A DNA stretch of 64,000 nt from Lachnospiraceae bacterium (GCA_020860755.1 JAJBTQ010000008.1:27328-91327); one strand, 5' to 3'. Positions 25,610-35,875 are shown, numbered from the stretch's first letter. Notes: generated from the letters alone by a model not told the origin. Program-made: numbers and translations.

Positions 25610-25639
25610 CTCCACCTTACCTGATAAGGTCAAGCGTAC
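25610..25639 (-). promoter_or_regulatory. MerR-type promoter candidate: TTGACC-(long spacer)-TATACT with spacer palindrome ACCTTA-TCAGG-TAAGGT
   Basis: Extended spacer (18 nt) with a perfect inverted repeat between -35 and -10, as in MerR-family-controlled efflux promoters. Confidence 0.6.
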
Positions 25640-25691
25640 TTTCTATGGAGTGAAACACCTAGACATTTGTGCTGCTTGTGGACATTTTTCG

Positions 25692-26219
25692 TCACTTTTC
25701 ACAATCATCAAGGCCGAGAAGCCCGGCGAGAGCTTTTGCCGTCTCCCCCACGATCCTCTCCTTGATCTCGCGGCGGGCCAGGCCATCCGTCTTAACTTCC
25801 AGTCTGTGAATGCATTTTTCTTTTCCCCACAGAATGGCATAAAAGATCTCCCCCAATACGCTGTCCCCGTTATTGGGATCTTTATTTCCGGTAGTCCCGG
25901 TGATCCCCACGCCCACATCTGCACCGTAAAATGTACGGCAGGCCTCCGCCATTGCCTCGGCCGTCTCCGGAGAATAGACCCCATACCGGTCGATGAGCCT
26001 TGCGGGCACTCCGTTTTTCGTCTTCGCCTCATTGGAATAGGTGACGAACGACCCCAAAAAGACGGCAGACGCCCCTTCCGTATCTGTGAGAGCGGACGAA
26101 AAAAGGCCGCCGGTGCAGCTCTCCATGACAGAGATCGTGATCCCCTCCCGGATCAGATGCTGTACAACGCGGTCCATGATATGACGGTAATCTTCTCCAT
26201 TATCGGAACTATAGTTCAT
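25692..26219 (-). CDS. pncC: CinA-family nicotinamide-nucleotide amidase
   Basis: ITISVMESCTGGLFSSALTDTEGASAVFLGSFVTYSNEAK...GVGITGTTG. Confidence 0.88.
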   Translation of the reverse strand: MNYSSDNGEDYRHIMDRVVQHLIREGITISVMESCTGGLFSSALTDTEGASAVFLGSFVTYSNEAKTKNGVPARLIDRYGVYSPETAEAMAEACRTFYGADVGVGITGTTGNKDPNNGDSVLGEIFYAILWGKEKCIHRLEVKTDGLARREIKERIVGETAKALAGLLGLDDCEK

Positions 26220-26386
26220 TGTCCTGCTCCTTATAGTCGCCTAAGATGATAACACTCTTAATTAAAAAAAGATTTAGACACGTCTGAACTGCCTTTTTCC
26301 GGCCCGGTGTTCTTCCGGGCCAGGCAGTTCTTCTTCGTATGGCCCATTTTTGGCGTATTCACTTTCATGTGCCGGATGGCTTAAGA

Positions 26387-26890
26387 TCAACGAATGATAT
26401 GCCCGATGATCCCGTAGGAGATGATCGTCATGATCACGGATGCCATGATGATCCCGCAGATCTCCGCTTTTATGGCGGTCTTAAAGTCCATGTCCAAAAG
26501 CGCTGCGACTAATGAGCCGGTCCAGGCACCGGTCACCGGAAGCGGGATCCCGACAAACAGCATCAGGCCCCAGAATCCATATTTTTCAATGTTTTGTCTT
26601 CGTCTCATCGCCGAACTTTCCAGCCTGTCCACAAGAGGTTTAAACAGACGGGTCTTTCTGAGCCAGGCGAAGATCCTCTTGATAAACAGGAGGATAAACG
26701 GGATCGGGACAAAGTTTCCGGCGGCGGAGAGCAGGACTCCCTGCCACAGGGGAAGTTTCAGCAAAGTTGACGCTAAAAGACCTCCACGCAGCTCCAGAAT
26801 CGGAAAAAGAGAGATGATAAACACCAGCAATTGCCGGGATATATGATGCCCCAATGGACTGTTGACAAACCAGTTTACCAGGCTATCCAT
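26387..26890 (-). CDS. Small multi-drug export protein family (COG2426-like) membrane protein
   Basis: FPILELRGGLLASTLLKLPLWQ...FVGIPLPVTGAWTGSLVAALL. Confidence 0.8.
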   Translation of the reverse strand: MDSLVNWFVNSPLGHHISRQLLVFIISLFPILELRGGLLASTLLKLPLWQGVLLSAAGNFVPIPFILLFIKRIFAWLRKTRLFKPLVDRLESSAMRRRQNIEKYGFWGLMLFVGIPLPVTGAWTGSLVAALLDMDFKTAIKAEICGIIMASVIMTIISYGIIGHIIR

Positions 26891-26908
26891 GTAATCTGTT
26901 TCCTCCCG

Positions 26909-27982
26909 TTACTCGGCATGCTCCCTGGACTCCAGATACTCTTCCAAATATGTGAGCAGAAATTCCATCTCCGCGTCCGTCCCCACTGTGATCCGGATAA
27001 AGTTGTCGATCCGCGGCTTATCAAAGTAGCGGACATAGATGTCCCGCTTCTTTAAAGCCTCGTACAGCTCCTTTGCGGGGCAGCTCTCATGCGTGGCAAA
27101 AATAAAATTTGCCTTGGAATCTCGGAAGGAAAATCCGAGCTCGGCCAGGCGTTCCTGTGTCCGCTGCCTGGTCTCCCGGATCCGCTCCATTGTCTCCTCA
27201 AAATATCTCCAATCCTGCATGGACACCGTGCCCGCGAGAATCGCGGTCTGATCCATGGTATAGGAATTAAAGGAATATTTTACGTCATTTAGACACTTGA
27301 TCAGCTCATCAGACGCCATGGCGTAGCCAATCCGCATGCCGGCCAGTGATCTGGATTTTGAGAAAGACTGCACCACGATGAGGTTGTCATGCCGGTTTAA
27401 CATCGGCAGTGCAGACGTCGCGCCAAAGTCAACATACGCCTCATCCACGATCACGACGACATCCTTATTGTACTTTATGATCTGCTCCAGTTCCCTGGGC
27501 GGAAGTTCCACCCCGGTGGGCGCATTGGGATTTGCGATGATCACCCCTCCGTTTGCCGGCTCGTAATCCTCCGGAACAATATCAAAGTTCTCATTCAACG
27601 CTTTTGTCTCGTAGGGAATGCCGAACATCTTGGCCCAGACCTCGTAAAACGAGTAGGTGATGTCCGGAAAAAAGATCGGTTTCGACCCGTTAAAAAATGT
27701 CAAAAAGCACATCGCCAGCACATCGTCGGAGCCCACCCCCACAAACACCTGGTCCGGGCGCAGTTTCTTCTCCTCGGCGATGGCCTTTACGAGCATGGAA
27801 GCGGTAGGGTCCGGATAGAGCCGCAGCCGCTCAACATCCATGCCGCAGAGCACCTGCTCCACGCCCGGGGAAGGCGGATAGGGATTTTCATTTGTATTCA
27901 GTTTTATCACACCGGGCTTTTTCGGCTGTTCCCCGGGCGTATACGGTGTCACCCGGCGAACGTTTTCCATCCATTTTTCCAT
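26909..27982 (-). CDS. hisC: Histidinol-phosphate aminotransferase
   Basis: KLNTNENPYPPSP..., VDEAYVDFG, SFSKSRSLAGMRIGYAMA. Confidence 0.92.
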   Translation of the reverse strand: MEKWMENVRRVTPYTPGEQPKKPGVIKLNTNENPYPPSPGVEQVLCGMDVERLRLYPDPTASMLVKAIAEEKKLRPDQVFVGVGSDDVLAMCFLTFFNGSKPIFFPDITYSFYEVWAKMFGIPYETKALNENFDIVPEDYEPANGGVIIANPNAPTGVELPPRELEQIIKYNKDVVVIVDEAYVDFGATSALPMLNRHDNLIVVQSFSKSRSLAGMRIGYAMASDELIKCLNDVKYSFNSYTMDQTAILAGTVSMQDWRYFEETMERIRETRQRTQERLAELGFSFRDSKANFIFATHESCPAKELYEALKKRDIYVRYFDKPRIDNFIRITVGTDAEMEFLLTYLEEYLESREHAE

Positions 27983-28020
27983 TATGAAATAAGAGTTTAT
28001 CTAATGTATGAAAATAGTAG

Positions 28021-28860
28021 TTACAGCTTGGAGATAAGGTCCACTGCCTGATCCAAATATAAGTTGTCCGCTTTGCCGAACAGGCCCGCGTCCGCGATCT
28101 CTGCATAGGCCGGGTCGAGCGGCATCTTTCCGAGGACCTCGACGCCTAAATTTTCCGCGATCTCATCGATGTGACTCTCGCCGAAGATAGGGATCTTTGT
28201 CCCGCACTCCGGGCACTCGAGATAACTGTAGTTCTCCACGATGCCGAGAACAGGGATGTCCATCAATTCAGCCATTTTGTAGGCCTTGGTGACGATCATG
28301 CGGACCAGATCCTGCGGGGAGGTCACGATGATCACTCCGTCAACCGGGATAGACTGAAACACGGTAAGCGGCACGTCGCCGGTTCCCGGCGGCATGTCGA
28401 CGAGCAGAAAATCCAGATCGCCCCACACCACATCGGTCCAGAACTGTTTAACCGTTCCGGCGATGACGGGACCTCTCCACACAACGGGGGCCTCCTCATC
28501 CTCGATCAGCAGGTTCACGGACATGACCTTTACGCCGTCGTCCGTCTCGATGGGATAGACGCCCAGCTCCGACCCGCTGGCCGGGCCGTGCAGTCCATAC
28601 ATTTTCGGAATGGACGGACCTGTGATGTCCGCGTCCATGATGCCGACTTCATATCCCTGTTTGCGCAGTGCCGTCGCGAGCGACGCGGTGACAAAGGATT
28701 TGCCGACGCCTCCCTTTCCGCTGATCACGGCGATCACTTTTTTTACCGAGGAGCAGGCGTTTAATTGTTCCTGAAGGCTCTGCGGGCCCTCGCCGCATCC
28801 ACCGTTTTCCTGCGCTTCGCAGCTGCCTGCGGCAGCACAGTCATCACATGCACTTGACAT
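28021..28860 (-). CDS. Mrp/NBP35-family P-loop ATPase (Fe-S carrier)
   Basis: VIAVISGKGGVGKSFVTASLATAL deviant Walker A, VDMPPGTGD, ECPECG. Confidence 0.92.
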   Translation of the reverse strand: MSSACDDCAAAGSCEAQENGGCGEGPQSLQEQLNACSSVKKVIAVISGKGGVGKSFVTASLATALRKQGYEVGIMDADITGPSIPKMYGLHGPASGSELGVYPIETDDGVKVMSVNLLIEDEEAPVVWRGPVIAGTVKQFWTDVVWGDLDFLLVDMPPGTGDVPLTVFQSIPVDGVIIVTSPQDLVRMIVTKAYKMAELMDIPVLGIVENYSYLECPECGTKIPIFGESHIDEIAENLGVEVLGKMPLDPAYAEIADAGLFGKADNLYLDQAVDLISKL

Positions 28861-28883
28861 ATCAAATCCTCCTTGTCACACTG

Positions 28884-30749
28884 TTATTCCACTGTCACAG
28901 ATTTAGCCAGATTCCGCGGCTTATCTACATCCAGGCCCCTGGCGACACTCAGATAGTAGCCGAGCAGCTGCAGCGGGACCACCGCGAGACTGGCAAAGAA
29001 ATGCTCGTCCGTTTTCGGGATATATACGCAGAAATCTGCCGTATCCTCGATCTCATACCGTCCGTATCCGGTCAGTCCCATAAGGTAGGCGCCTCTCGCC
29101 TTACACTCTACCAGGTTGCTTATAGTCTTCTCGTATAGATCCTCCTGTGTCAGCACACCGATGACGAGGATCCCATCCTCCACCAGGCTGATCGTGCCGT
29201 GCTTTAACTCGCCGGCCGCATACGCCTCCGAGTGGATATAGGAGATCTCCTTCATCTTCAGGCTGCCCTCCAGGCAGATGGCGTAGTCCAGCCCCCGCCC
29301 GATAAAAAAAATATCGTGGGCGTTGGAAAACTTTGAGGCAAACCACTGGATCCGCTCCTGCTCCGACAGGATCTGCTCGATCTTGCCCGGGAGCGTCATG
29401 AGCTCTTCCAACATCAAAGAGCAGGTTTCCTGCGTTATGCATCCCCGCACAAGGGCAGTCTGCATAGCCAGCAGATAGCAGGCGACAAGCTGCGTGCTGT
29501 ATGCCTTTGTCGTGGCGACCGCGATCTCAGGCCCCGCGAGGGTGTAGAACACGTGATCCGCCTCCCTCGCTATGGAGGAGCCGACCACGTTGACGATAGC
29601 CAGTGTCTTTATGCCACGGCTTTTCGCCTCGCGCAACGCTGCAAGGGAATCCGCCGTCTCACCGGACTGAGAAATGATGATCACCAGACTGTTCGGATCG
29701 ATCGGTGACCTGCGGTACCGAAACTCCGATGCCAGGTCCACCTGAACCGGGATCTGCGCGAGATCCTCCATCACATACCGGGCTGCCATGCCCACATGCC
29801 AGGCTGAACCACAGGCGACGATATAGATCTGGGAAAAGCTGCGAAGTTCCTCATCGGTCAACCCGATATCGGACAGATCGATCCGGGAAACACCGCCCTC
29901 CTCCTTCACCACGGAGTGGATGGTGTCCGCCACCGCCTGGGGCTGCTCATGGATCTCCTTCATCATGAAATGCTCATAGCCGCCCTTCTCGGCCGCTTCC
30001 GCGTCCCACTCGATCTCCACCGGTTCCTTCTCGACCTCGTCGCCGTCGAGATTGAAAAAGCTGACTCCGTCGGCCCTAAGCCTGCCCATCTCCAGATTGT
30101 CGATGTAACAGACCTTTCGCACGTAGTTTAAGATCGCCGGCACATCGGAGGCGGCAAACGTTTCGCCCTCACCCAGACCGACGATGAGCGGGCTGTCCTT
30201 CCTGGCTACCCAGACCTCGTCCGGATAGTCCTCAAACATCACAGCGAGTCCATAGGAACCGCGGACTCGGACCATGGTCTTCGCCAGAGCGTCGATCGGT
30301 CCGATCTGATATTTCTTGTAATAGTAATCCACGAGCTTGATGAGGACCTCTGTGTCTGTCTCGGAGTAGAACTCATATCCGTTCCGGATCAGCTTGTCCC
30401 GAAGCTCCTGATAATTTTCTATGATTCCGTTATGTACGCCGACAACGCAGGGCGTATCCGACATCTCTTTCTCGCTGCTGTGCGGATGCGCATTGGCCTC
30501 AGAGGGCTCCCCGTGGGTCGCCCAGCGCGTATGTCCGATCCCGACACATCCCGGCAGAGCTTTGCCGTCGTCTGTCTTTTCCGCCAGCTTTTTTAATCGT
30601 CCCTGCGCCTTGACTACACGGATCTCTCCGTCCTGATCGCGGACGGCAAGTCCCGCCGAGTCATAGCCGCGGTACTCCAGTCTGGAGAGTCCCTCCAGCA
30701 GGATCGGTGCCGCCTGTTTATCCCCTGCATATCCAACAATTCCGCACAT
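28884..30749 (-). CDS. glmS: Glutamine--fructose-6-phosphate aminotransferase (isomerizing)
   Basis: MCGIVGYAGDKQAAPILLEGLSRLEYRGYDSAG..., ...DVDKPRNLAKSVTVE. Confidence 0.97.
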   Translation of the reverse strand: MCGIVGYAGDKQAAPILLEGLSRLEYRGYDSAGLAVRDQDGEIRVVKAQGRLKKLAEKTDDGKALPGCVGIGHTRWATHGEPSEANAHPHSSEKEMSDTPCVVGVHNGIIENYQELRDKLIRNGYEFYSETDTEVLIKLVDYYYKKYQIGPIDALAKTMVRVRGSYGLAVMFEDYPDEVWVARKDSPLIVGLGEGETFAASDVPAILNYVRKVCYIDNLEMGRLRADGVSFFNLDGDEVEKEPVEIEWDAEAAEKGGYEHFMMKEIHEQPQAVADTIHSVVKEEGGVSRIDLSDIGLTDEELRSFSQIYIVACGSAWHVGMAARYVMEDLAQIPVQVDLASEFRYRRSPIDPNSLVIIISQSGETADSLAALREAKSRGIKTLAIVNVVGSSIAREADHVFYTLAGPEIAVATTKAYSTQLVACYLLAMQTALVRGCITQETCSLMLEELMTLPGKIEQILSEQERIQWFASKFSNAHDIFFIGRGLDYAICLEGSLKMKEISYIHSEAYAAGELKHGTISLVEDGILVIGVLTQEDLYEKTISNLVECKARGAYLMGLTGYGRYEIEDTADFCVYIPKTDEHFFASLAVVPLQLLGYYLSVARGLDVDKPRNLAKSVTVE

Positions 30750-30752
30750 AGT

Positions 30753-31778
30753 TTATTCTACCTCCACAATCCAGCCTTCCGGCGCCTCGATCTTACCGTC
30801 CTGAATGTCCACAAATGTACTGCGAAGCTTTGACATCACGGGGCCCATCTCATCCATACCGCTCGGGATCAGGATATCTGTGCCGTGATCGTAGATCGCG
30901 CCGACCGGAGAGATCACGGCTGCCGTCCCGCACAGGCCAACTTCGGTAAACTCTTTCAGCTCGTCCTTGTACACCACTCTCTGCTCCACTTCCATGCCGA
31001 AATAGTGTTCCGCGACATACATAAGGGAGCGACGTGTGATGGAGGGAAGGATGCTGTCGGAGAGCGGCGTCACAAGCTTCCCTTCCTGTGTGACAAACAG
31101 GAAGTTGGCACCGCCGGTCTCCTCAACCTTGGTCCTGGTGGCAGGGTCTAAATACATATTCTCGTCAAAGCCCTCCTCGTGCGCTGTCACGATGGCATAG
31201 AGGCTCATCGCATAGTTTAAGCCGGCCTTGATGTTGCCGGTGCCGTGAGGCGCGGCCCGGTCGAGATCAGAGATCTTGATATGCAGCGGCTTCACGCCGC
31301 CCTTAAAGTACGGCCCCACCGGGGTCGTAAAAATACGAAACATATAATCATCCGCCGGACTGACACCGATCACGGAATTGATCCCGAATTCATAGGGACG
31401 GATATAGAGAGTCGCACCGTAACCGTATGGCGGGACATAGGCGGCATTCGCTTTCACCACTTCCTTGACGGCCTCCACAAACCGCTCTTCCGGATAGGGC
31501 GGCATCTCAAGCCGATTCGCGGAATCCACCATACGCTTCGCGTTTAAGTCCGGACGGAACGTGACGATCCGGCCGTCCACCGTCTCGTAGGCCTTAAGCC
31601 CCTCAAAGATCGTCTGTGCGTACTGCAGGACACCCGCGCATTCGTTCATCGTGATGTTGGGATCGGGTGTCAGCGTTCCCTCATCCCACTTTCCGCCGGT
31701 GTACATGGAAACATAGCGCAGGTCCGTCTCCCGATAAGAAAAATCAAGATTCGCCCAGTCAATGTTTTTCTTCTCCAT
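30753..31778 (-). CDS. ilvE: Branched-chain amino acid aminotransferase
   Basis: ILQYAQTIFEGLKAYET..., YIRPYEFG, GGVKPLHIKISDLDRAAPHGTGNIKAGLNYA. Confidence 0.93.
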   Translation of the reverse strand: MEKKNIDWANLDFSYRETDLRYVSMYTGGKWDEGTLTPDPNITMNECAGVLQYAQTIFEGLKAYETVDGRIVTFRPDLNAKRMVDSANRLEMPPYPEERFVEAVKEVVKANAAYVPPYGYGATLYIRPYEFGINSVIGVSPADDYMFRIFTTPVGPYFKGGVKPLHIKISDLDRAAPHGTGNIKAGLNYAMSLYAIVTAHEEGFDENMYLDPATRTKVEETGGANFLFVTQEGKLVTPLSDSILPSITRRSLMYVAEHYFGMEVEQRVVYKDELKEFTEVGLCGTAAVISPVGAIYDHGTDILIPSGMDEMGPVMSKLRSTFVDIQDGKIEAPEGWIVEVE

Positions 31779-31861
31779 TTTGCTTCTCTCTTTCCCCGTT
31801 TTCTTGCTTTATACTTTATCACAAAATATAGTTCTTTACCAGAGCAGGCAGACTCCTCCCG

Positions 31862-32812
31862 TCAGATCCAGCCGATCGTTCGCAGGAGGAAGATCCAGGC
31901 TGTCAGCGTAACCGAAGCGAGCAGTGTCGTCATCACGACAACGCTCGCGGTCAGTACCCCGTCGTTGTGCATCTCCTTCGCCATGATATAGCAGCTCGGC
32001 GTAGTCGGCCCGGCCAGCATGACCAATAGCGCGACCATTTTCTCACCCTTAAAACCAAACCACGCGGCCAGCGGAATGAAGATAGCCGCCATGACGATCA
32101 GCTTGATCACGGAGGCACCGATCGTGGGCTTTAGCTTCTGGATCGCCTGTCTGCCCTCGAAGCCGGCGCCCAGCGTTAGCAAGGCCAGCGGCGTCGCGAT
32201 CCGCGCGATGTAGTCCACCGTAGAGTTGACGAGCTCGGGGAGCGGATTGTTTAAGAGCCCCACGACGACACCGACGATAACGCCGATGATGATCGGGTTC
32301 TTTAAGATATTGATCCCGGCCTCCCGGATCCGCTTTGTATCGCGCTCCCCTTCCGGGTAGTCTCCCTCAAACGTTAGTACAATAACAGAGTATATGTTGT
32401 AGAGCGGAACCGCTCCGATGATCATCAGCGCTCCCATCGCGGATTCGCCGCCGTAGATATTATCGATGAAGGCCAGCCCCATGACGGCAGCGCTGCTGCG
32501 GAAGGCCGCCTGCGTGAATGCGCCGCGCAGATTTTCCTTCACAAACAGCTTCGCGAGTCCCCAGGAACCCCAGAAGCCGACGGAAGTCGCCACGGCACAA
32601 AAGATCACGTACTTCCAGTCAAATAATCTTAAGATATCGACACTGGCCAGGTCACTGTATACGAGAAGAGGCAGGGTGACGGTAAAGCAGAGCTTATTCG
32701 CCACGTTGGTAAAATTATCGTTTATTACATTGATCCGCCGCAGAAAATAGCCGACCACCATGACCAGGAAGATCGGAATTGTGACGTTTATGCTAAATAA
32801 AAAGTTATTCAT
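31862..32812 (-). CDS. AEC-family (auxin efflux carrier) transporter
   Basis: TM-rich, NVANKLCFTVTLPLLVYSDLAS, AGPTTPSCYIMAKEM. Confidence 0.85.
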   Translation of the reverse strand: MNNFLFSINVTIPIFLVMVVGYFLRRINVINDNFTNVANKLCFTVTLPLLVYSDLASVDILRLFDWKYVIFCAVATSVGFWGSWGLAKLFVKENLRGAFTQAAFRSSAAVMGLAFIDNIYGGESAMGALMIIGAVPLYNIYSVIVLTFEGDYPEGERDTKRIREAGINILKNPIIIGVIVGVVVGLLNNPLPELVNSTVDYIARIATPLALLTLGAGFEGRQAIQKLKPTIGASVIKLIVMAAIFIPLAAWFGFKGEKMVALLVMLAGPTTPSCYIMAKEMHNDGVLTASVVVMTTLLASVTLTAWIFLLRTIGWI

Positions 32813-33303
32813 AATTCAGCTTTCTCGTACTTATAAAAAAAGTATTCCAGATCGAAATAAGTCTGCTCATCGCTGTCCGCCGTGATGCGCCATTCCGGCC
32901 GCTCATCCAGGTTCGGAAAGTAGGCATCCGCGTCGAAGCAGTAATTGATCTTGGTGATATGCGCCACGTCACACTCGTCGAGCAGCTGTCGATAGATGCT
33001 CTCTCCGCCGATGACATAGATATCTTCGGACGGATATTTTTCCAACTCCTCATGAAGCTCATCCATATCATGTACAACGACAGCCCCCTTGACGACATAG
33101 TCCGGATCGCGGGTCAGCACAATATTCGTTCGATCCCGAAGCGGCCTCCCGTTCGGGAAGCTCTCCAGTGTTTTCCTTCCCATGACGACCACTTTTCCCA
33201 TGGTTGTCTCACGAAAAAATTTCATATCGTCGGGGATGCTGACTAAAAGTTTATTTTTCAAGCCGATGGCCCAGTTTTCATCTACTGCTGCGATCAGATT
33301 CAT
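32809..33303 (-). CDS. folA: Dihydrofolate reductase
   Basis: MNLIAAVDENWAIGLKNKLLVSIPDDMKFFRETTMGKVVVMGRKTLESFP. Confidence 0.95.
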   Translation of the reverse strand: MNLIAAVDENWAIGLKNKLLVSIPDDMKFFRETTMGKVVVMGRKTLESFPNGRPLRDRTNIVLTRDPDYVVKGAVVVHDMDELHEELEKYPSEDIYVIGGESIYRQLLDECDVAHITKINYCFDADAYFPNLDERPEWRITADSDEQTYFDLEYFFYKYEKAEL

Positions 33304-33354
33304 CGTGTTCTCCTTATTCGGGTGTGCTTAGAAAAGATGCTGCCCACGAAACTT

Positions 33355-34203
33355 CTAAACCGCTACCGGAATATCCGTGATCTGAGGGCCTGTCTCATAG
33401 TTGATCAGCTTGACGTCGTCTCTCGTAAACTCATAAAAATCCGTAACCTCCGGGTTGAGCCAGAACTCCGGCGCGGGATACGGCTCCCGGGAGATCAGCT
33501 CTTTAACCAGAGGAATATGACGGTCGTAGATATGCGCGTCGGCAATGACGTGAATAAACTCTCCCACCTGCATGTCGCAGACCTGCGCCAGCATGTGGAG
33601 CAGCACCGCGTACTGGCATACATTCCAGTTGTTGGCCGTCAAGATATCCTGGGACCGCTGGTTTAAGATGCCGTTTAAGACGAGCTTGTCCTCGCCCGGT
33701 TTCTTGGTCACATTAAACGTCATGCTGTAGGCGCAGGGATAGAGGTTCATCTCATGGAGATCCTGATGCACATAAAGGTTGGTCATGATCCTGCGGCTGT
33801 AGGGATTGTTTTTTAAGTCGTAGATCACACGGTCCACCTGGTCCATCATCCCTTCATCATACTGGTGCTTCACGCCCATCTGGTAGCCGTAAGCCTTCCC
33901 GATGGAACCGTCCTCATCCGCCCAGGCATCCCAGATGTGGCTGTGGAGGTTGTTGATGTTGTTGGACTTTAGCTGCCAGATCCAGAGCATCTCGTCCGTG
34001 CAGCTCTTGATGGCTGTGCGCCGGAGCGTTAAAGCCGGGAACTCCTTTGACAGATCATAGCGGTTGACTACACCGAACTTTTTGATCGTGTAGGCGCTGC
34101 TGCCGTCTTCCCATTTGGGCCGGACCTTCTCTCCCTCCGTGCTGGTGCCGTTTTCTAAGATATCTGTGCACATGTCAATAAATACGGTATCTGCGTAACT
34201 CAT
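33355..34203 (-). CDS. thyA: Thymidylate synthase
   Basis: NLYPCAYSMTFNV (catalytic PC variant), GKAYGYQMG, NQRSQDILTANNWNVCQYAVLLHMLAQV. Confidence 0.92.
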   Translation of the reverse strand: MSYADTVFIDMCTDILENGTSTEGEKVRPKWEDGSSAYTIKKFGVVNRYDLSKEFPALTLRRTAIKSCTDEMLWIWQLKSNNINNLHSHIWDAWADEDGSIGKAYGYQMGVKHQYDEGMMDQVDRVIYDLKNNPYSRRIMTNLYVHQDLHEMNLYPCAYSMTFNVTKKPGEDKLVLNGILNQRSQDILTANNWNVCQYAVLLHMLAQVCDMQVGEFIHVIADAHIYDRHIPLVKELISREPYPAPEFWLNPEVTDFYEFTRDDVKLINYETGPQITDIPVAV

Positions 34204-34286
34204 ATGTCTCTGTGGATATGAAAAAATATCCTTTTCCTTTCTAGCTTATATCGTTATAAAATCATCTGTCGTTTCGGGAGTGTCGA

Positions 34287-35264
34287 TCACATCAGGGGAC
34301 TGTCCGGTGAATAGGCCCTGACCCGGTCAAACAGCTTGGCGCACGAAAGCGTGTCCGCATGGGGAACCACTTCGCTCTCAAGCCGGCCCGCACGGATACA
34401 GCGGATGACCTCCTCGATCTCATACGTGAATCCATTCTGCGTGACCTCGTCGACAAAGTGCTCGACCTCGCAGCCCTCCTCGTCATATAAGAAACACTCC
34501 GACGGGTGAATGGGGATCGGTAAAACGATCGAACCGCCCTTGCCGTAAATGAACATCCGATCTTCGATCGGCGCCGCAAAGCTTGTGGTGAGTTCCGCCA
34601 GCGTGTGCTCCATATCCAGCGTCACATGCGAGGTGAGGTCGACGCCCAGGTCGCTGAACTTGGTCGTCACCTGTACATTGCGGATCTCCTGCTGTAAGAG
34701 GAACGTCGTGATCTCGTAGGCATACACCGTGATGTCGGTTGCCACTCCGCCGGCAAGTGCCGGGTTTAAAAAGCGGCTCTCATTATCATCCGGCGTGACA
34801 AACCCGATTGTAATCTGCGACAGCGTCGGAGTTCCGATGCGGCTGTCCTCCAGCCACGTGCGCACGCACCGGACCGCCGGTAAAAACCGGCTCCACAGCG
34901 CTTCCATGGCGAACACCTGCTGCTCCTCGGCATAGGAAAGGGCCGTCTCAGCCTCCGAGGCGTTCGCAAACATCGCCTTTTCACACATCACCGGGATCTT
35001 CCGGTCAAGGCACAGCATGGTCAGCCGGAAATGATCATTCGGCGTCACCGCGATGTAGGCACAGTCCGGATGTTCGGCATCGAGCATCTCCTCGTAGCTG
35101 TCATACGCGCGGGGAATATCGTGCTCCGCAGCAAAGCGCTGCGCACGCTCCATGCTCTTGCTCGCCACGGCGGCGACTTCACAGCCGTCAATGCGGGAGA
35201 CGGCATCACAAAACTGGTTGCCGATAAAGCCTGCCCCCAGTATCACAAATCGAAATGTATTCAT
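34287..35264 (-). CDS. Gfo/Idh/MocA-family oxidoreductase
   Basis: VILGAGFIGNQFCDAVSRI..., CEKAMFANASEAE, MEALWSRFLP. Confidence 0.9.
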   Translation of the reverse strand: MNTFRFVILGAGFIGNQFCDAVSRIDGCEVAAVASKSMERAQRFAAEHDIPRAYDSYEEMLDAEHPDCAYIAVTPNDHFRLTMLCLDRKIPVMCEKAMFANASEAETALSYAEEQQVFAMEALWSRFLPAVRCVRTWLEDSRIGTPTLSQITIGFVTPDDNESRFLNPALAGGVATDITVYAYEITTFLLQQEIRNVQVTTKFSDLGVDLTSHVTLDMEHTLAELTTSFAAPIEDRMFIYGKGGSIVLPIPIHPSECFLYDEEGCEVEHFVDEVTQNGFTYEIEEVIRCIRAGRLESEVVPHADTLSCAKLFDRVRAYSPDSPLM

Positions 35265-35386
35265 CGGAATCCTCCGTTGAGATCGGCCTTTTGACCATAT
35301 CCGCAGATGTTTACATACTAGTATAATTATAAGAAAAATTCCGGGATGTGTAAAGGTCGATTTTTGCCTCTTGGGGCCTGTCAGGT

Positions 35387-35415
35387 TTGACGCGGCAAAG
35401 CGTTTGTGTTATACT
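35387..35415 (+). promoter_or_regulatory. SigmaA promoter TTGACG-N17-TATACT
   Basis: Upstream of the small membrane protein ORF at 35444. Confidence 0.7.
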
Positions 35416-35443
35416 CTCTTCAGTCATTTTGGGAGGTTTTTAT

Positions 35444-35674
35444 ATGAGTCAGGAAAAGGTTGACGAGTATAAAATGCACAAGAAAAACCGGCAGCAGGAA
35501 ATGGCCAAGGCAAGACAGCGGAAGATCCTCGTGAGGGTCATCCTGATCCTTGTCGCGGCCGTCATTGTCTTCTGGATCGTATGGTCCGCTTATCACTTCT
35601 ATCTGTCGAACAGAGAAATTGGCCAGATCGCAGTGAATCTCTCCGAGATCTCCAACTATCTGGACGGGCTGTAA
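35444..35674 (+). CDS. Small single-TM membrane protein of unknown function
   Basis: MSQEKVDEYKMHKKNRQQEMAKARQRKILVRVILILVAAVIVFWIVWSAYHFYL...; RBS GGGAGG. Confidence 0.7.
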   Translation: MSQEKVDEYKMHKKNRQQEMAKARQRKILVRVILILVAAVIVFWIVWSAYHFYLSNREIGQIAVNLSEISNYLDGL

Positions 35675-35699
35675 GCCTCTTATGAATGGCTGAAAAAAA

Positions 35700-35728
35700 T
35701 TGACAATTTTGCTAAAGTGATGTACACT
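35700..35728 (+). promoter_or_regulatory. Promoter TTGACA-N17-TACACT of tRNA-Gly
   Basis: Consensus hexamers 23 nt upstream of the tRNA. Confidence 0.8.
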
Positions 35729-35750
35729 AGGTCACGTGCCTGAGACATGT

Positions 35751-35823
35751 GCGCGAGTGGCTCAGTTGGTGGAGCGCGACCTTGCCAAGGTCGAGGCCGC
35801 GGGTTCGAGTCCCGTCTCGCGCT
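35751..35823 (+). tRNA. tRNA-Gly (anticodon GCC)
   Basis: Acceptor GCGCGAG/CTCGCGC, anticodon arm CGACC-TTGCCAA-GGTCG, T-arm GTTCGAGTC. Confidence 0.95.
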
Positions 35824-35829
35824 TTTATA

Positions 35830-35870
35830 CAAAAAAGGGGATCATCCTTATGGATGACCCCCTTTTTGTG
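35830..35870 (+). terminator. Terminator after tRNA-Gly (AAAAAAGGGGATCATCC-TTAT-GGATGACCCCCTTTTTG)
   Basis: Hairpin plus T-tract. Confidence 0.85.
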
Positions 35871-35875
35871 TATAC

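Noticed and set aside
28884-34203. glmS, ilvE, AEC, folA, thyA run
   Set aside because: Ordinary housekeeping genes with nothing unexplained in the sequence.
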